Below, piece after piece: positions 24,207 through 32,511 of a DNA stretch of 39,636 nucleotides (position 1 is the first letter of the stretch; every line of letters starts with the position of its first letter). Origin of the DNA: JAKPCT01 sp029553165. Lineage in GTDB: Bacteria > Bacillota > UBA4882 > UBA8346. The translations under genes and the position numbers were made by a program. Under the pieces are notes generated by a model. That model ran no database searches. It saw only the letters and a list, made by a program, of their open reading frames with translations, and was not told the origin of the DNA. The stretch covers positions 1 to 39,636 of the forward strand of contig DAORZT010000022.1 in assembly GCA_035359995.1 (NCBI GenBank), read 5' to 3'.

Positions 24207-24920
24207 CTAAGCGACCGCATCAGTACTATCTTCCGTCTTCGAATCTATTCTGCGCATCAATGCCAAAATAACAATGAGACCTGTCAAACCAATAACCCCA
24301 AGCACTATTATTATGTTCAGATAATTAACCTGCCTTGCAGATACTTGAATGTTGTTATTTTGTCCGGCTATTATGAGCCATTCTAAAGTTTTACCATCCT
24401 CCGATACCTTATTGGCATTATGAAAATTGGGGCGTACCGGGAGATTTAGTTTAAAATTCATCACCATATTAGCCATCAAGCGATTAATCTGTCTGGTTTT
24501 ATTGGTTGTTTGATTACCTTGAAGATCGATTTGACAATTAATTTTATAATCAGTGAAGAGGAATCCTTTGGATACTTTAAATTCTGATTCTCCATCCCCA
24601 TTACTTCTTTTAAACAATTTATGATTTGAAGAAAACTGCTGATCAAAAACTTGATTGGCATCAGCAAAGTGTTTAGTTGCTTTAAGCCCAACTTTACCGT
24701 CTTCATCCAAATATTGGACTTGATAACCCTGTTCTTTAAAATCCTTCTCAAACTGTTCCAATCCACCAACCATTTTAATCAAGTTCTGTTCCAAAAGCAT
24801 CATTTGAGTAAGATCAGCACTGCCATTGCGATTAATAGTCAAAGTAGTATTGATATCAGCGCAACCAACCAAAAATAATAACAATATCAACAACATTCCT
24901 ACGAAATAAACTCGTCGCAA
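24207..24920 (-). CDS. LppM/DUF3153-like lipoprotein
   Basis: A 237-residue lipoprotein. The signal peptide ends in LVGC with the acylated Cys at residue 20. The mature part has the LppM pattern: NTTLTINRNGSADLTQMMLL near the start, a helical middle, LFTDYKINCQIDL, then NLPVRPNFHNANKVSEDGKT and W near 185, typical of the family end. A C-terminal membrane helix (about 205-225) is followed by a short charged tail, so the protein is anchored at both ends. The start is TTG 24918-24920 with GGAGG at 8 nt; an upstream TTG overlaps that ribosome binding site. LppM domains act in the cell envelope; exact role unknown. Confidence 0.8.
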   Translation of the reverse strand: MRRVYFVGMLLILLLFLVGCADINTTLTINRNGSADLTQMMLLEQNLIKMVGGLEQFEKDFKEQGYQVQYLDEDGKVGLKATKHFADANQVFDQQFSSNHKLFKRSNGDGESEFKVSKGFLFTDYKINCQIDLQGNQTTNKTRQINRLMANMVMNFKLNLPVRPNFHNANKVSEDGKTLEWLIIAGQNNNIQVSARQVNYLNIIIVLGVIGLTGLIVILALMRRIDSKTEDSTDAVA

Positions 24921-25086
24921 CTGTTTAACCTCCAACCAGCTAGCAAAGACTTTTAGTTAAAGTAAGTTCGACATCATAAAGGCCAGATCCTTTTCAATTA
25001 ATGCCAATCCAAACGAGTTTTTACAAAAAAAACAATATAAATCATCTTAAATAAATATAATATTTATAATATAATACATAATATAA

Positions 25087-25133
25087 AAGAGAAAAGAGAG
25101 AGCTGTTACAAACTTCTATAACAGCTCTCTCTT
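25087..25133 (-). terminator. Terminator of Cys-rich peptide gene, copy 1
   Basis: A perfect 15-bp stem (AAGAGAGAGCTGTTA with TAACAGCTCTCTCTT) with a 10-nt loop, followed on the minus strand by TTCTCTTTTATATT. It begins 11 nt after the stop codon. Confidence 0.8.
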
Positions 25134-25143
25134 CCACCTGATT

Positions 25144-25392
25144 CTATCTGCAATTTTTAAGTTGATTTAACAAACTGTTTAAACCTTGGAAGCAATTGTT
25201 TGAAGAAAGATTCTGAAACAGACCAGCGCAGTTAGCAGAAGCTTTGGGGTTACATTGAACTTGAATCATGGTTGGTAAAGTTTTGCAATTACTTAAAACT
25301 ATACCACAATTTGGAGCAGCTGCTAATGTTGGAACCGTAAAAGTTAAAGCTAGAACTGCAACTGTTAAAACAACTACCAATGATTTTTTCAT
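25144..25392 (-). CDS. Secreted Cys-rich small protein, copy 1
   Basis: An 82-residue precursor. Residues 1-24 are a clear Sec signal peptide (MKKSLVVVLTVAVLALTFTV, cleavage at about LAA). The mature part of about 58 residues has six cysteines (29, 36, 47, 55, 67, 81), which could form three disulfides, and it ends in NCR. The ATG has AAAGGAGGGG 9 nt upstream. A palindrome ATTTGA-GG-TCAAAT (25477-25490) upstream could be an operator. No known bacteriocin, pheromone or enzyme motif is seen. Identical in protein and DNA to the gene at 25782. It may be a secreted or periplasmic peptide; function unknown. Confidence 0.85.
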   Translation of the reverse strand: MKKSLVVVLTVAVLALTFTVPTLAAAPNCGIVLSNCKTLPTMIQVQCNPKASANCAGLFQNLSSNNCFQGLNSLLNQLKNCR

Positions 25393-25724
25393 TTTGTGTC
25401 CCCTCCTTTCATTGGATTAATGATATCTTACTTTCTTTTTCTGCACAATCCGCATGTTATTGGTATTTTTGGTTAAATTTGACCTCAAATCAAAATATTG
25501 GTTTAAGGTTTAAGTAGCTTTTTACCAAATCCGGCATTCCACTTCCGTTTGTCGAAGTCAATATATGTTGCCAAAACAAATCGTGAGGTCATCATTACTG
25601 TTGACCAGTGTGAATAAACGATGTATACTCTGCAAGTTAATACCAATTCAAACGAGTTTTTACAAAAAAACAATATAAATCATCTTAAATAAATATAATA
25701 TTTATAATATAATACATAATATAA

Positions 25725-25771
25725 AAGAGAAAAGAGAGAGCTGTTACAAACTTCTATAACAGCTCTCTCTT
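25725..25771 (-). terminator. Terminator of Cys-rich peptide gene, copy 2
   Basis: The same 15-bp hairpin and U-rich tail as at 25087-25133, shifted by 638 bases. Confidence 0.8.
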
Positions 25772-25781
25772 CCACCTGATT

Positions 25782-26030
25782 CTATCTGCAATTTTTAAGT
25801 TGATTTAACAAACTGTTTAAACCTTGGAAGCAATTGTTTGAAGAAAGATTCTGAAACAGACCAGCGCAGTTAGCAGAAGCTTTGGGGTTACATTGAACTT
25901 GAATCATGGTTGGTAAAGTTTTGCAATTACTTAAAACTATACCACAATTTGGAGCAGCTGCTAATGTTGGAACCGTAAAAGTTAAAGCTAGAACTGCAAC
26001 TGTTAAAACAACTACCAATGATTTTTTCAT
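25782..26030 (-). CDS. Secreted Cys-rich small protein, copy 2
   Basis: All 82 residues are identical to 25144-25392, including signal peptide and six cysteines. It has its own identical upstream region, ribosome binding site and terminator, so each copy should be expressed independently and dosage is doubled. The neighbouring plus-strand gene at 26245 starts 215 nt upstream, divergently. Confidence 0.85.
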   Translation of the reverse strand: MKKSLVVVLTVAVLALTFTVPTLAAAPNCGIVLSNCKTLPTMIQVQCNPKASANCAGLFQNLSSNNCFQGLNSLLNQLKNCR

Positions 26031-26244
26031 TTTGTGTCCCCTCCTTTCATTGGATTAATGATATCTTACTTTCTTTTTCTGCACAATCCGCATGTTATTG
26101 GTATTTTTGGTTAAATTTGACCTCAAATCAAAATATTGGTTTAAGGTTTAAGTAGCTTTTTACCAAATCCGGCATCACCTTCCCCGACTTTTTCAAATTA
26201 TTCAGGAGAAAATAATAATAAAAATCAATAAGGAGGTGGGAAGG

Positions 26245-26610
26245 TTGAGCTTAATTGAGTCGATTAAGAACGCTTTGAAGGTTAACCAAAAGCAAGATCT
26301 GGAGTTTGGAAGTTTTGAAGGCGATCAGATTTCTTTTGCACCCAATCCAATTCGTGCCGGTGAAACATTGAATATTAACTATAATGGCTGGTTAAAAGAT
26401 TCTGGTTCCCATGAAATCTATCTCCATTATGGATTTGACGGTTGGCATGGAACGCAAGAAACTAAGATGAATCGTACCGATCAAGGTCTTTATACCATTA
26501 ATATCCCGGCTGAAGGGCGTGAAGAAATCAACTTCTGTTTTAAGGACACTCATGGCAATTGGGATAATAATCATGGAAATAATTGGACCCTTCATTTTGA
26601 TAAACACTAA
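26245..26610 (+). CDS. Free-standing starch-binding-type module (CBM25/53-like)
   Basis: A 121-residue protein. After a 25-residue helical start (SLIESIKNALKVNQK) it is one carbohydrate-binding beta sandwich: AGETLNINYNGWL, EIYLHYGFDGWHGTQETKM, an INFCFKDTHGNWDNNHGNNW strand with the aromatic W residues that stack on glucan. This matches CBM25/CBM53 modules, normally appended to amylases or starch synthases. There is no catalytic domain and no signal peptide, so it is predicted cytoplasmic and could bind glycogen or mark a complex. The start TTG 26245-26247 has AGGAGG 8 nt upstream; a GTG at 26236 overlaps that site. Confidence 0.8.
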   Translation: MSLIESIKNALKVNQKQDLEFGSFEGDQISFAPNPIRAGETLNINYNGWLKDSGSHEIYLHYGFDGWHGTQETKMNRTDQGLYTINIPAEGREEINFCFKDTHGNWDNNHGNNWTLHFDKH

Positions 26611-26612
26611 CA

Positions 26613-26635
26613 AACGGGGTTAACCCGTTTTTTTT
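26613..26635 (+). terminator. Rho-independent terminator
   Basis: AACGGG pairs with CCCGTT around GTTAA and is followed by a run of T. It lies 2 nt after the CBM gene stop. Confidence 0.9.
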
Positions 26636-26701
26636 GCGCTTTGATTAGATCTTTTTAGATGCGTTTAATTCTGAATAATTCTTTAAAATCCCAAAGATAG
26701 C

Positions 26702-26730
26702 TTTACATATCGCTAATGTTATGCTATTCT
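26702..26730 (+). promoter_or_regulatory. Candidate sigma-A promoter of the DEAD-box gene
   Basis: TTTACA (26702-26707) and TATTCT (26725-26730) are 17 bases apart. Transcription would give a leader of about 150 nt before the ATG at 26888. In that leader ATAGGG pairs with CCCTAT (about 26800-26825) before a U-rich stretch. Confidence 0.45.
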
Positions 26731-26887
26731 AAGTAAGTTCTTGATTTTTTCAAATTCCCAAAGTTTAGTGGTCAATCATTACCCTTCTCATCAGCTCATG
26801 ATAGGGAATAATCGGTTTTACCCTATACTTTTGAGCATTATTTGGGAAGGTTTTTTTATAAAATTTTTATTAAGAAAAGGATATGTA

Positions 26888-28561
26888 ATGGATAATTTAG
26901 TCTTTAATAAACTCAATCTATCATCAGAAGTATTAAAAGCAATTGCAGAAATGGGATTTGAAGAAGCCACTCCAATCCAGTCCCAATCAATTCCACCAAT
27001 TTTGGAAGGTAAAGATGTCATTGGTCAAGCGCAAACAGGTACCGGAAAAACCTGTGCTTTTGGGATCCCCGTAGTTGAAAGAGTAATCCCGAAACTACGT
27101 ATAGTTCAAGCCTTGATTCTCTGCCCGACCAGAGAGCTAGCGATCCAAACAGCAGAAGAGCTTAAAAGTGTTGCCAAATATAAAAGGGGTGTTCAGATAA
27201 CCCCAATCTATGGTGGGCAATCAATTGAACGCCAGATTTTTGCGTTAAAAAAAGCCCCACAAATTGTTGTTGGCACTCCCGGACGGGTTATGGATCACCT
27301 GCGCCGCAATACTCTTTCGCTGGCAAATTTAAAAATGGTTATTCTTGATGAAGCCGATGAGATGCTTAATATGGGATTCCGCGAGGATATTGATACCATT
27401 TTAGAACAGATTCCCTCAAAACGCCAAACAATTCTTTTTTCGGCTACAATGCCAAAAGCAATAATCGAGTTGACTGCCAAATACCAACAGCAACCAACGC
27501 AGATTAAGATCACCCATAAAGAACTTACGGTTCCGAGTGTCGAACAGTATTATCTGGAAGTCCGGGAGATCCATAAATTTGATGTTCTAACCCGACTATT
27601 AGATGCAAATAACATCAAATTATCCCTTGTTTTTTGCAATACAAAACGCCGTGTCGATGAATTAGCCGCAAAAATGCAATCACAAGGATATTTGGTTGAA
27701 GCTCTTCATGGGGATATGAAACAGAATCAACGTGATAAAGTAATGAATAAATTTCGCGAAGGCGCAATTGAAGTCTTGATTGCTACTGATGTTGCAGCTC
27801 GAGGAATTGATGTCGATAATGTTGAAGCTGTTTTTAACTACGATTTCCCAAGTGACGAGGAGTATTATGTCCATCGTATCGGCCGGACCGGACGTGCCGG
27901 CAAATCAGGTAAAGCCTATACCTTTTTATTCGGCAGGGAGCTTTATAAACTTAAAGAGATCCAACGTTATACCAAATCGCAGATCACTTTGATTAAACCA
28001 CCATCATTATCTGATATTGAAGAAAGCAAGATTACTAACTTGATTGACAATTTAAAAACAGTCATCAACTCCAATCAACACAGTAAATATATTGCTTATG
28101 TTGAAAAAATTGCCGAAAATTCAGAATTGATCAATGATGAGCGTAACGATCTAACATCATTAGACATTGCTGCCGGACTTTTAAAACTGTTGATCAATCC
28201 CAATAATACAGCGCAGCTACCTGATTTATTTGAACCAGAAGATTCAACTGAGCAAATTGACAGTAACACAATGATTCGGTTGTTCATTAACGCCGGAAGG
28301 CAGGATCAAATTCAACCACGACATATTATCGAAAGCATTTCCAACAATACCGGTCTACCCAGAAATTTGATTGGTACAATTGAGATCTGTGACAAGTTTA
28401 CTTTTGTTGAGGTCCCACGTAAATTCGCCAACGAAGTCTTAACCTCTCTCAAAATGAACCGTCTTAACGGACGTAAAATCAATATTGAAAAAGCAAATCG
28501 ACAATCATCACCCAAACGCGCAATCTCCAAATTCAAAAAAGTTCCTGTCAACAAATATTAG
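26888..28561 (+). CDS. deaD: DEAD-box ATP-dependent RNA helicase
   Basis: A 557-residue helicase. Q motif GFEEATPIQ (23-31), motif I AQTGTGKT (48-55), Ia PTRELA (80-85), Ib TPGR (130-133), II DEAD (154-157), III SAT (185-187), V ATDVAARGID (299-308), VI HRIGRTGR (329-336). Residues about 470-545 form a DbpA-type RRM (RLFINAGRQDQIQPRHIIES; RNLIGTIEICDKFTFVEVP), so this is a DeaD/CshA/DbpA-like enzyme that remodels rRNA or mRNA at low temperature. A longer open frame begins at 26741, but the ATG 26888-26890 has AAAAGG at 7 nt and starts at the family's usual N-terminus. Confidence 0.95.
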   Translation: MDNLVFNKLNLSSEVLKAIAEMGFEEATPIQSQSIPPILEGKDVIGQAQTGTGKTCAFGIPVVERVIPKLRIVQALILCPTRELAIQTAEELKSVAKYKRGVQITPIYGGQSIERQIFALKKAPQIVVGTPGRVMDHLRRNTLSLANLKMVILDEADEMLNMGFREDIDTILEQIPSKRQTILFSATMPKAIIELTAKYQQQPTQIKITHKELTVPSVEQYYLEVREIHKFDVLTRLLDANNIKLSLVFCNTKRRVDELAAKMQSQGYLVEALHGDMKQNQRDKVMNKFREGAIEVLIATDVAARGIDVDNVEAVFNYDFPSDEEYYVHRIGRTGRAGKSGKAYTFLFGRELYKLKEIQRYTKSQITLIKPPSLSDIEESKITNLIDNLKTVINSNQHSKYIAYVEKIAENSELINDERNDLTSLDIAAGLLKLLINPNNTAQLPDLFEPEDSTEQIDSNTMIRLFINAGRQDQIQPRHIIESISNNTGLPRNLIGTIEICDKFTFVEVPRKFANEVLTSLKMNRLNGRKINIEKANRQSSPKRAISKFKKVPVNKY

Positions 28562-28571
28562 TGTTTTTATT

Positions 28572-29708
28572 TCATTGTTTAGCGCCGGTTTTTCTGATTC
28601 TAACCTTGACATCAATATTGAATTGCACTGTTGGATACTCTTGCTTCCATTCAGTTTGATTCCAATATCGTTGGTGCTGGACTCGCAACTCTTCGCCAAA
28701 GTCGAGCACATCTGAATTTAGCTTTTGGAGTTTTTTAACCACCTTACTTAACTCCGTTTTTAGGACCTTTTCGATCTCACGCTCAATTTCAATGACTTTT
28801 TGAGGTGTCATAAAACCATTTGACCGTTTAATAAGTTCACTAATATTAGCAGAAATAAAGATTTTAATTGAATAGTATGGCCGACCATCCTTTAACAAGA
28901 TCCTGATTTTCGACTTACTGTTCAGATTGGCAAGTGTTACCTCTCCAAGACTTAAGGAAAAAGTCATCCCTCCTTGACTCATCATTCCTGTAATTATTCC
29001 AAACAGTTGTGTCTCATGAGGAGTTAATTCTCCCACCAAACGACTGCCATTGAAGACAGCCAAACCAGCTTCAACATAAGTTGTTTCGGTCGGATCAAAA
29101 CTGATCAAGGGAGCATAAGCGTCTTTAGCTGAATGGATTAACCGTTGTTCAAACCTCCAGATTGGAATATAAAAAGTCCGATCGTATTTGAAAGTTGTTT
29201 GCGCTGATTGGACAAACATCAATCCTGGTAAGACTTCCTGGACCGGCGTTGCTTCTAAAATACTCTTAGCAGTTGCATCTTTACAAATAAATACTAATGC
29301 TTGAAGTGGAGCTTTAGGATTGCGCGTCAGATGATCAATTAAATCTGTTACATTGTCATTCTCAAAAACTTTAGCCCCAATAATAATTGATTTGTTTTGT
29401 TCGATTACCAAATTGCGATAGGTTTTGGTAAGTAAGATGTTAAGGGCTTCATTGACAGTACTTGCAGTAGTGCTAATTAGACTAAAGTTTCTACTATCTT
29501 CCCCACTGGTAGCGTTTAATAAGGGAATCATCTTATGGGGGTTTGGAATCTGGACGGAGACCAGTACTTTTGATCCTGGCCCGTCATCAATCCCAATCGT
29601 TGTCACAAAAGCTCTACGGTCCACTTCTGCAAAATCCCAACAACCCGACAAGAAAATCAAGAAGAACAATAAAAGAATTGCCAATTTGAACTTATGGTGC
29701 CGATTCAT
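28572..29708 (-). CDS. gerC: Spore germination lipoprotein, Ger(x)C family
   Basis: A 378-residue lipoprotein. Signal peptide with LSGC lipobox (Cys23), then CWDFAEVDRRAFVTTIGID, the characteristic start of GerAC proteins. The N-terminal domain and the C-terminal GerAC domain (about 220-372, with VIEIEREIEKVLKTELSKVV) are both present. In spores GerC sits on the inner membrane as the third subunit of the nutrient receptor. The ATG overlaps the TGA of gerB (ATGA). It is the last gene of the gerABC operon; the stop lies 10 nt from the convergent helicase stop, with no clear terminator between. Confidence 0.93.
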   Translation of the reverse strand: MNRHHKFKLAILLLFFLIFLSGCWDFAEVDRRAFVTTIGIDDGPGSKVLVSVQIPNPHKMIPLLNATSGEDSRNFSLISTTASTVNEALNILLTKTYRNLVIEQNKSIIIGAKVFENDNVTDLIDHLTRNPKAPLQALVFICKDATAKSILEATPVQEVLPGLMFVQSAQTTFKYDRTFYIPIWRFEQRLIHSAKDAYAPLISFDPTETTYVEAGLAVFNGSRLVGELTPHETQLFGIITGMMSQGGMTFSLSLGEVTLANLNSKSKIRILLKDGRPYYSIKIFISANISELIKRSNGFMTPQKVIEIEREIEKVLKTELSKVVKKLQKLNSDVLDFGEELRVQHQRYWNQTEWKQEYPTVQFNIDVKVRIRKTGAKQ

Positions 29709-30820
29709 GAGTTTTTTCTTCCCTTTCCGCGAATCACAGCAATGATATATATTAAAACCGGATAACCGATCGCCGGAATAATCGAGAAGCGCCGGATCAT
29801 CTCAAAAAGATAACCTACCAAGACCGCATTCGGAAAAATTAATCCTCCAATTCCTACTATCACCAATAATGTTAACACCAACAACTTATAATTTAATCTC
29901 GGAAACAATTGTTGTAATCCATTAGCAACAATATACATATAAAAACCACCACCAACAATAAATACCGTAATCCAAACAATTAAAAAGACCGGTCCAATCT
30001 GTTCCAAAACCAAATAAGGAATATTAATGCACTTAATCAAAGCCAGATTAGGCCAGATAAATTTTTGGACGTATTCACTTCCAAAAACACCGATTCCACC
30101 GATAATTTCCAATAAAAAGAGCAGCATGATTAATACTGACACCTTCAGCGAAACTCCCTTTATTTTCTGGGGTTCTTCAACATAATGACAGAATAAAAAG
30201 AGCGTTATTAATGGCAAAAAAACATTGGCAATTTTCAAACCTCCAATTAAGTAATCGATTGGCTCTGATGAAACAAATGGCAACAGATGTGTCAGTGAAA
30301 TATTTTGTAAAGCAAATAACTGCATTAAAATGCGGATTAACAAAGTCGGAATTAAAATAAACGAAGCCAAACGGGAGACGCCCACCAAACCTTGGAGCGC
30401 CAAATAACCGATTCCGATTAGAATTGCCAGTAAAACGACCCAGAGCGGAGTTTGATTTAATAAATAATTTAAGACCAGATCAGTCAAATCACCAATTGCT
30501 ACAATTAACCAGCCAATAAAGATCAATAAGAATACTATATTTCCAATCGTCGCTAATGGTTGACCGATAGCCAACTGTGCAACTTCAAAGAGGTTCTTTC
30601 CGGGAAACCTGCTTTGAAAGGCGCCAATCAGATAAAAAACCGGTATAAAGAGAACGAACGCAACAACTATTGTCCAATAACCACTGGCTCCGGAACTTTG
30701 AGCCGCTTCACGGATTTCGTTCAGAAAATCAAACCCCAATAAATTTACCAATAATAAAGCTACCAAAACACTGGTAGAAATAAATGGTTGATTCGGGTTG
30801 CCGTCCGGATTATTACTCAT
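29705..30820 (-). CDS. gerB: Spore germination permease, GerB (APC) family
   Basis: A 371-residue integral membrane protein with about ten hydrophobic helices and the Spore_permease pattern (FISTSVLVALLLVNLLGFDF at the start; FPGKNLFEVAQLAIG after helix 2). GerB subunits bind the germinant and resemble amino-acid permeases. It starts one nucleotide after the gerA stop, at ATG 30818-30820, with no close ribosome binding site, so it relies on translational coupling. The germinant cannot be read from the sequence. Confidence 0.93.
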   Translation of the reverse strand: MSNNPDGNPNQPFISTSVLVALLLVNLLGFDFLNEIREAAQSSGASGYWTIVVAFVLFIPVFYLIGAFQSRFPGKNLFEVAQLAIGQPLATIGNIVFLLIFIGWLIVAIGDLTDLVLNYLLNQTPLWVVLLAILIGIGYLALQGLVGVSRLASFILIPTLLIRILMQLFALQNISLTHLLPFVSSEPIDYLIGGLKIANVFLPLITLFLFCHYVEEPQKIKGVSLKVSVLIMLLFLLEIIGGIGVFGSEYVQKFIWPNLALIKCINIPYLVLEQIGPVFLIVWITVFIVGGGFYMYIVANGLQQLFPRLNYKLLVLTLLVIVGIGGLIFPNAVLVGYLFEMIRRFSIIPAIGYPVLIYIIAVIRGKGRKNS

Positions 30821-30821
30821 G

Positions 30822-32297
30822 TTAATCTCGTTTACTCCTTTTTTGAAAACGTAATTTATCAGTAGGGTGATAGGTTGCCAATCGTCTTCTCAGCCACAGC
30901 GGGCGTCGCATCACCGTATCTGTCAGTCCCCGGAAATTAATCGGACTCCATGGTGCTAAATAAGGTATACCAAAGGAGTTTTGGCAAACTGCATTAGTGA
31001 GAATAATTATTCCGGCAATCGTTAACCCATATAAGCCTAAAAAAGCAGCTGCTATTATTAGAATAAATTTGAGTATTCGCCAAGTTAGACTAATGCTGTA
31101 ATCAGGTCCGGAAAAAGAGGCGATTGCCGTTATTACAACAACCACCACTGTGGAGGTTGATACCATTCCGGAGATAATCGCTGCCGTACCCAGGATAACT
31201 CCGGCAGCCACACCCAGAGTTTGACTCAACGAATTCGGTAACCGTAAGCTCGCTTCACGGAAGACCTCAATAACAATTTCCATCCCCAAAATTTCAATAA
31301 TTAACGGTACTGCCACTCCAGCCCGGCTACCCGAAATACTCAACGCAAACCGGATTGGCAATAATTCGGGATTTACCCCTACTAAAGCAACATATAGTCC
31401 TGGCAGTGCAACTGCTAAATTATTGCCAAAGATTCTAAAGAAACGAAGAAAACTTCCAACCCATAATCCAAAGTAATAATCCTCAGGACTTTGATAGAGT
31501 TCATTGAGCGTCACCGGTACAATAATTGCTTGTGGACTGCCATCAACCAAAATAACTACTCTTCCTTCCAATAATGCCATTATCGCCTTATCAGGACGTT
31601 CGGTACTTTGGGTTAATGGAAATACCGAATACGGATTATCACTAATCAATTGTTCAACATAGCCACTATCGATAATACCATCAATCTCAAACGCTGCTAA
31701 ACGCTGTTGCACCGCAGCAACAACCTGTCGATTGACAAGGCTTTCCAGGTAACAGATTATAATCTCGGTATTACTTCTGGTCCCGGCAACTGTATTCTGC
31801 AAAACCAGATCCGCAGATTTGATCCCTTGCCGGATCAGAGCAAGATTGTCCCTAATCGTTTCATTAAATGATACTTGCGGGCCCCGGACGGTCCGTTCAA
31901 TTGCCGGTTCCTTCAATTGACGTTGGACAACTCCGCGGGTATTAAACGAATAAACAGTAGGGTTACCGGCAATAAAGATTATTGCTTTACCATTCACCAA
32001 CTCAGTGATTAATTCATCTACCTCGGTCAGCGCTGATTTCTCCTTCAGCGGTATCAGTGAATTAACCAAATCCCAGGTTAAAGCATGAGCGCGCCGTTCA
32101 AAGTTCCGCTCAGTACCTAATGTTTTTAGTTTACCGATGATTTCTGCTTCAACCTGTTGATTGTTAACCACCGTTTCCAGATAGACAATTACTAATATAT
32201 CATTCAATAAGGTCTCAAATTTAAGATCGCAAGAATTGTTAAATTCCTTGCTTAAAAATGCGCTAAACTCCTTGGTGGTTGAAAATTTAATCGTCAA
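30822..32297 (-). CDS. gerA: Spore germination protein, GerA family
   Basis: A 491-residue inner spore-membrane protein. The cytoplasmic N-terminal half (1-250) includes the ALL EGRVVILVDGSPQAIIVP segment. The C-terminal half has the GerA membrane helices, with RIFGNNLAVALPGLYVALVG and an EVFREASLRLPNSLSQTLG motif, the strongest family signature, and ends in RRPLWLRRRLATYHPTDK. GerA oligomers form the ion channel opened by the germinant. The start is TTG 32295-32297 with AGGAG 8 nt upstream. First gene of gerA-gerB-gerC. Confidence 0.95.
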   Translation of the reverse strand: MTIKFSTTKEFSAFLSKEFNNSCDLKFETLLNDILVIVYLETVVNNQQVEAEIIGKLKTLGTERNFERRAHALTWDLVNSLIPLKEKSALTEVDELITELVNGKAIIFIAGNPTVYSFNTRGVVQRQLKEPAIERTVRGPQVSFNETIRDNLALIRQGIKSADLVLQNTVAGTRSNTEIIICYLESLVNRQVVAAVQQRLAAFEIDGIIDSGYVEQLISDNPYSVFPLTQSTERPDKAIMALLEGRVVILVDGSPQAIIVPVTLNELYQSPEDYYFGLWVGSFLRFFRIFGNNLAVALPGLYVALVGVNPELLPIRFALSISGSRAGVAVPLIIEILGMEIVIEVFREASLRLPNSLSQTLGVAAGVILGTAAIISGMVSTSTVVVVVITAIASFSGPDYSISLTWRILKFILIIAAAFLGLYGLTIAGIIILTNAVCQNSFGIPYLAPWSPINFRGLTDTVMRRPLWLRRRLATYHPTDKLRFQKRSKRD

Positions 32298-32393
32298 TTA
32301 ACCTGCTCCTATTTTTAAGTCAAATTCATTATAGAAATAGGATTTAACCGAAAAAATTTTTTATACCCATAACCTGTAAATTATTCCACGAAC

Positions 32394-32421
32394 AATCATG
32401 ACTAATCAAGTTTAATCATGA
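32394..32421. promoter_or_regulatory. Direct repeats in the divergent ger/amidase region
   Basis: AATCATGA occurs at 32394-32401 and 32414-32421, 20 bases apart (about two helical turns). The second copy contains the palindrome ATCATGAT. It lies between divergent gerA and the amidase gene and could bind a shared regulator. I see no clear sigma-G or sigma-F match. Confidence 0.3.
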
Positions 32422-32511
32422 TTGATAAAGATAAATTAACAATCAACGTAATTCTTTTATCACTTTGCCAGTCATAAAATTTTGTAGAAAAACCCTTCAA
32501 GGAGTAGTCCG

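Larger units (their letters stand above)
24998..25537. repeat. Tandem duplication, copy 1
   Basis: A 540-base unit repeated at 25637-26175 with an offset of 638-639. Apart from two substitutions and one A in a poly-A run in the first 45 bases, I found no difference. It carries promoter, gene and terminator of a Cys-rich peptide. It ends at CCGGCAT. The 99 bases between the copies are unique. Confidence 0.95.
25637..26175. repeat. Tandem duplication, copy 2
   Basis: The 539-base second copy of 24998-25537. It ends at the same CCGGCAT, after which the sequences diverge. Both copies keep the same orientation. Near-identity across coding and non-coding DNA indicates a recent duplication or ongoing gene conversion. 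Confidence 0.95.

Noticed and set aside
25538..25636. Possible second mobile element between the duplicated copies
   Set aside because: Only about 99 unique bases, with no inverted repeats or transposase fragment visible.
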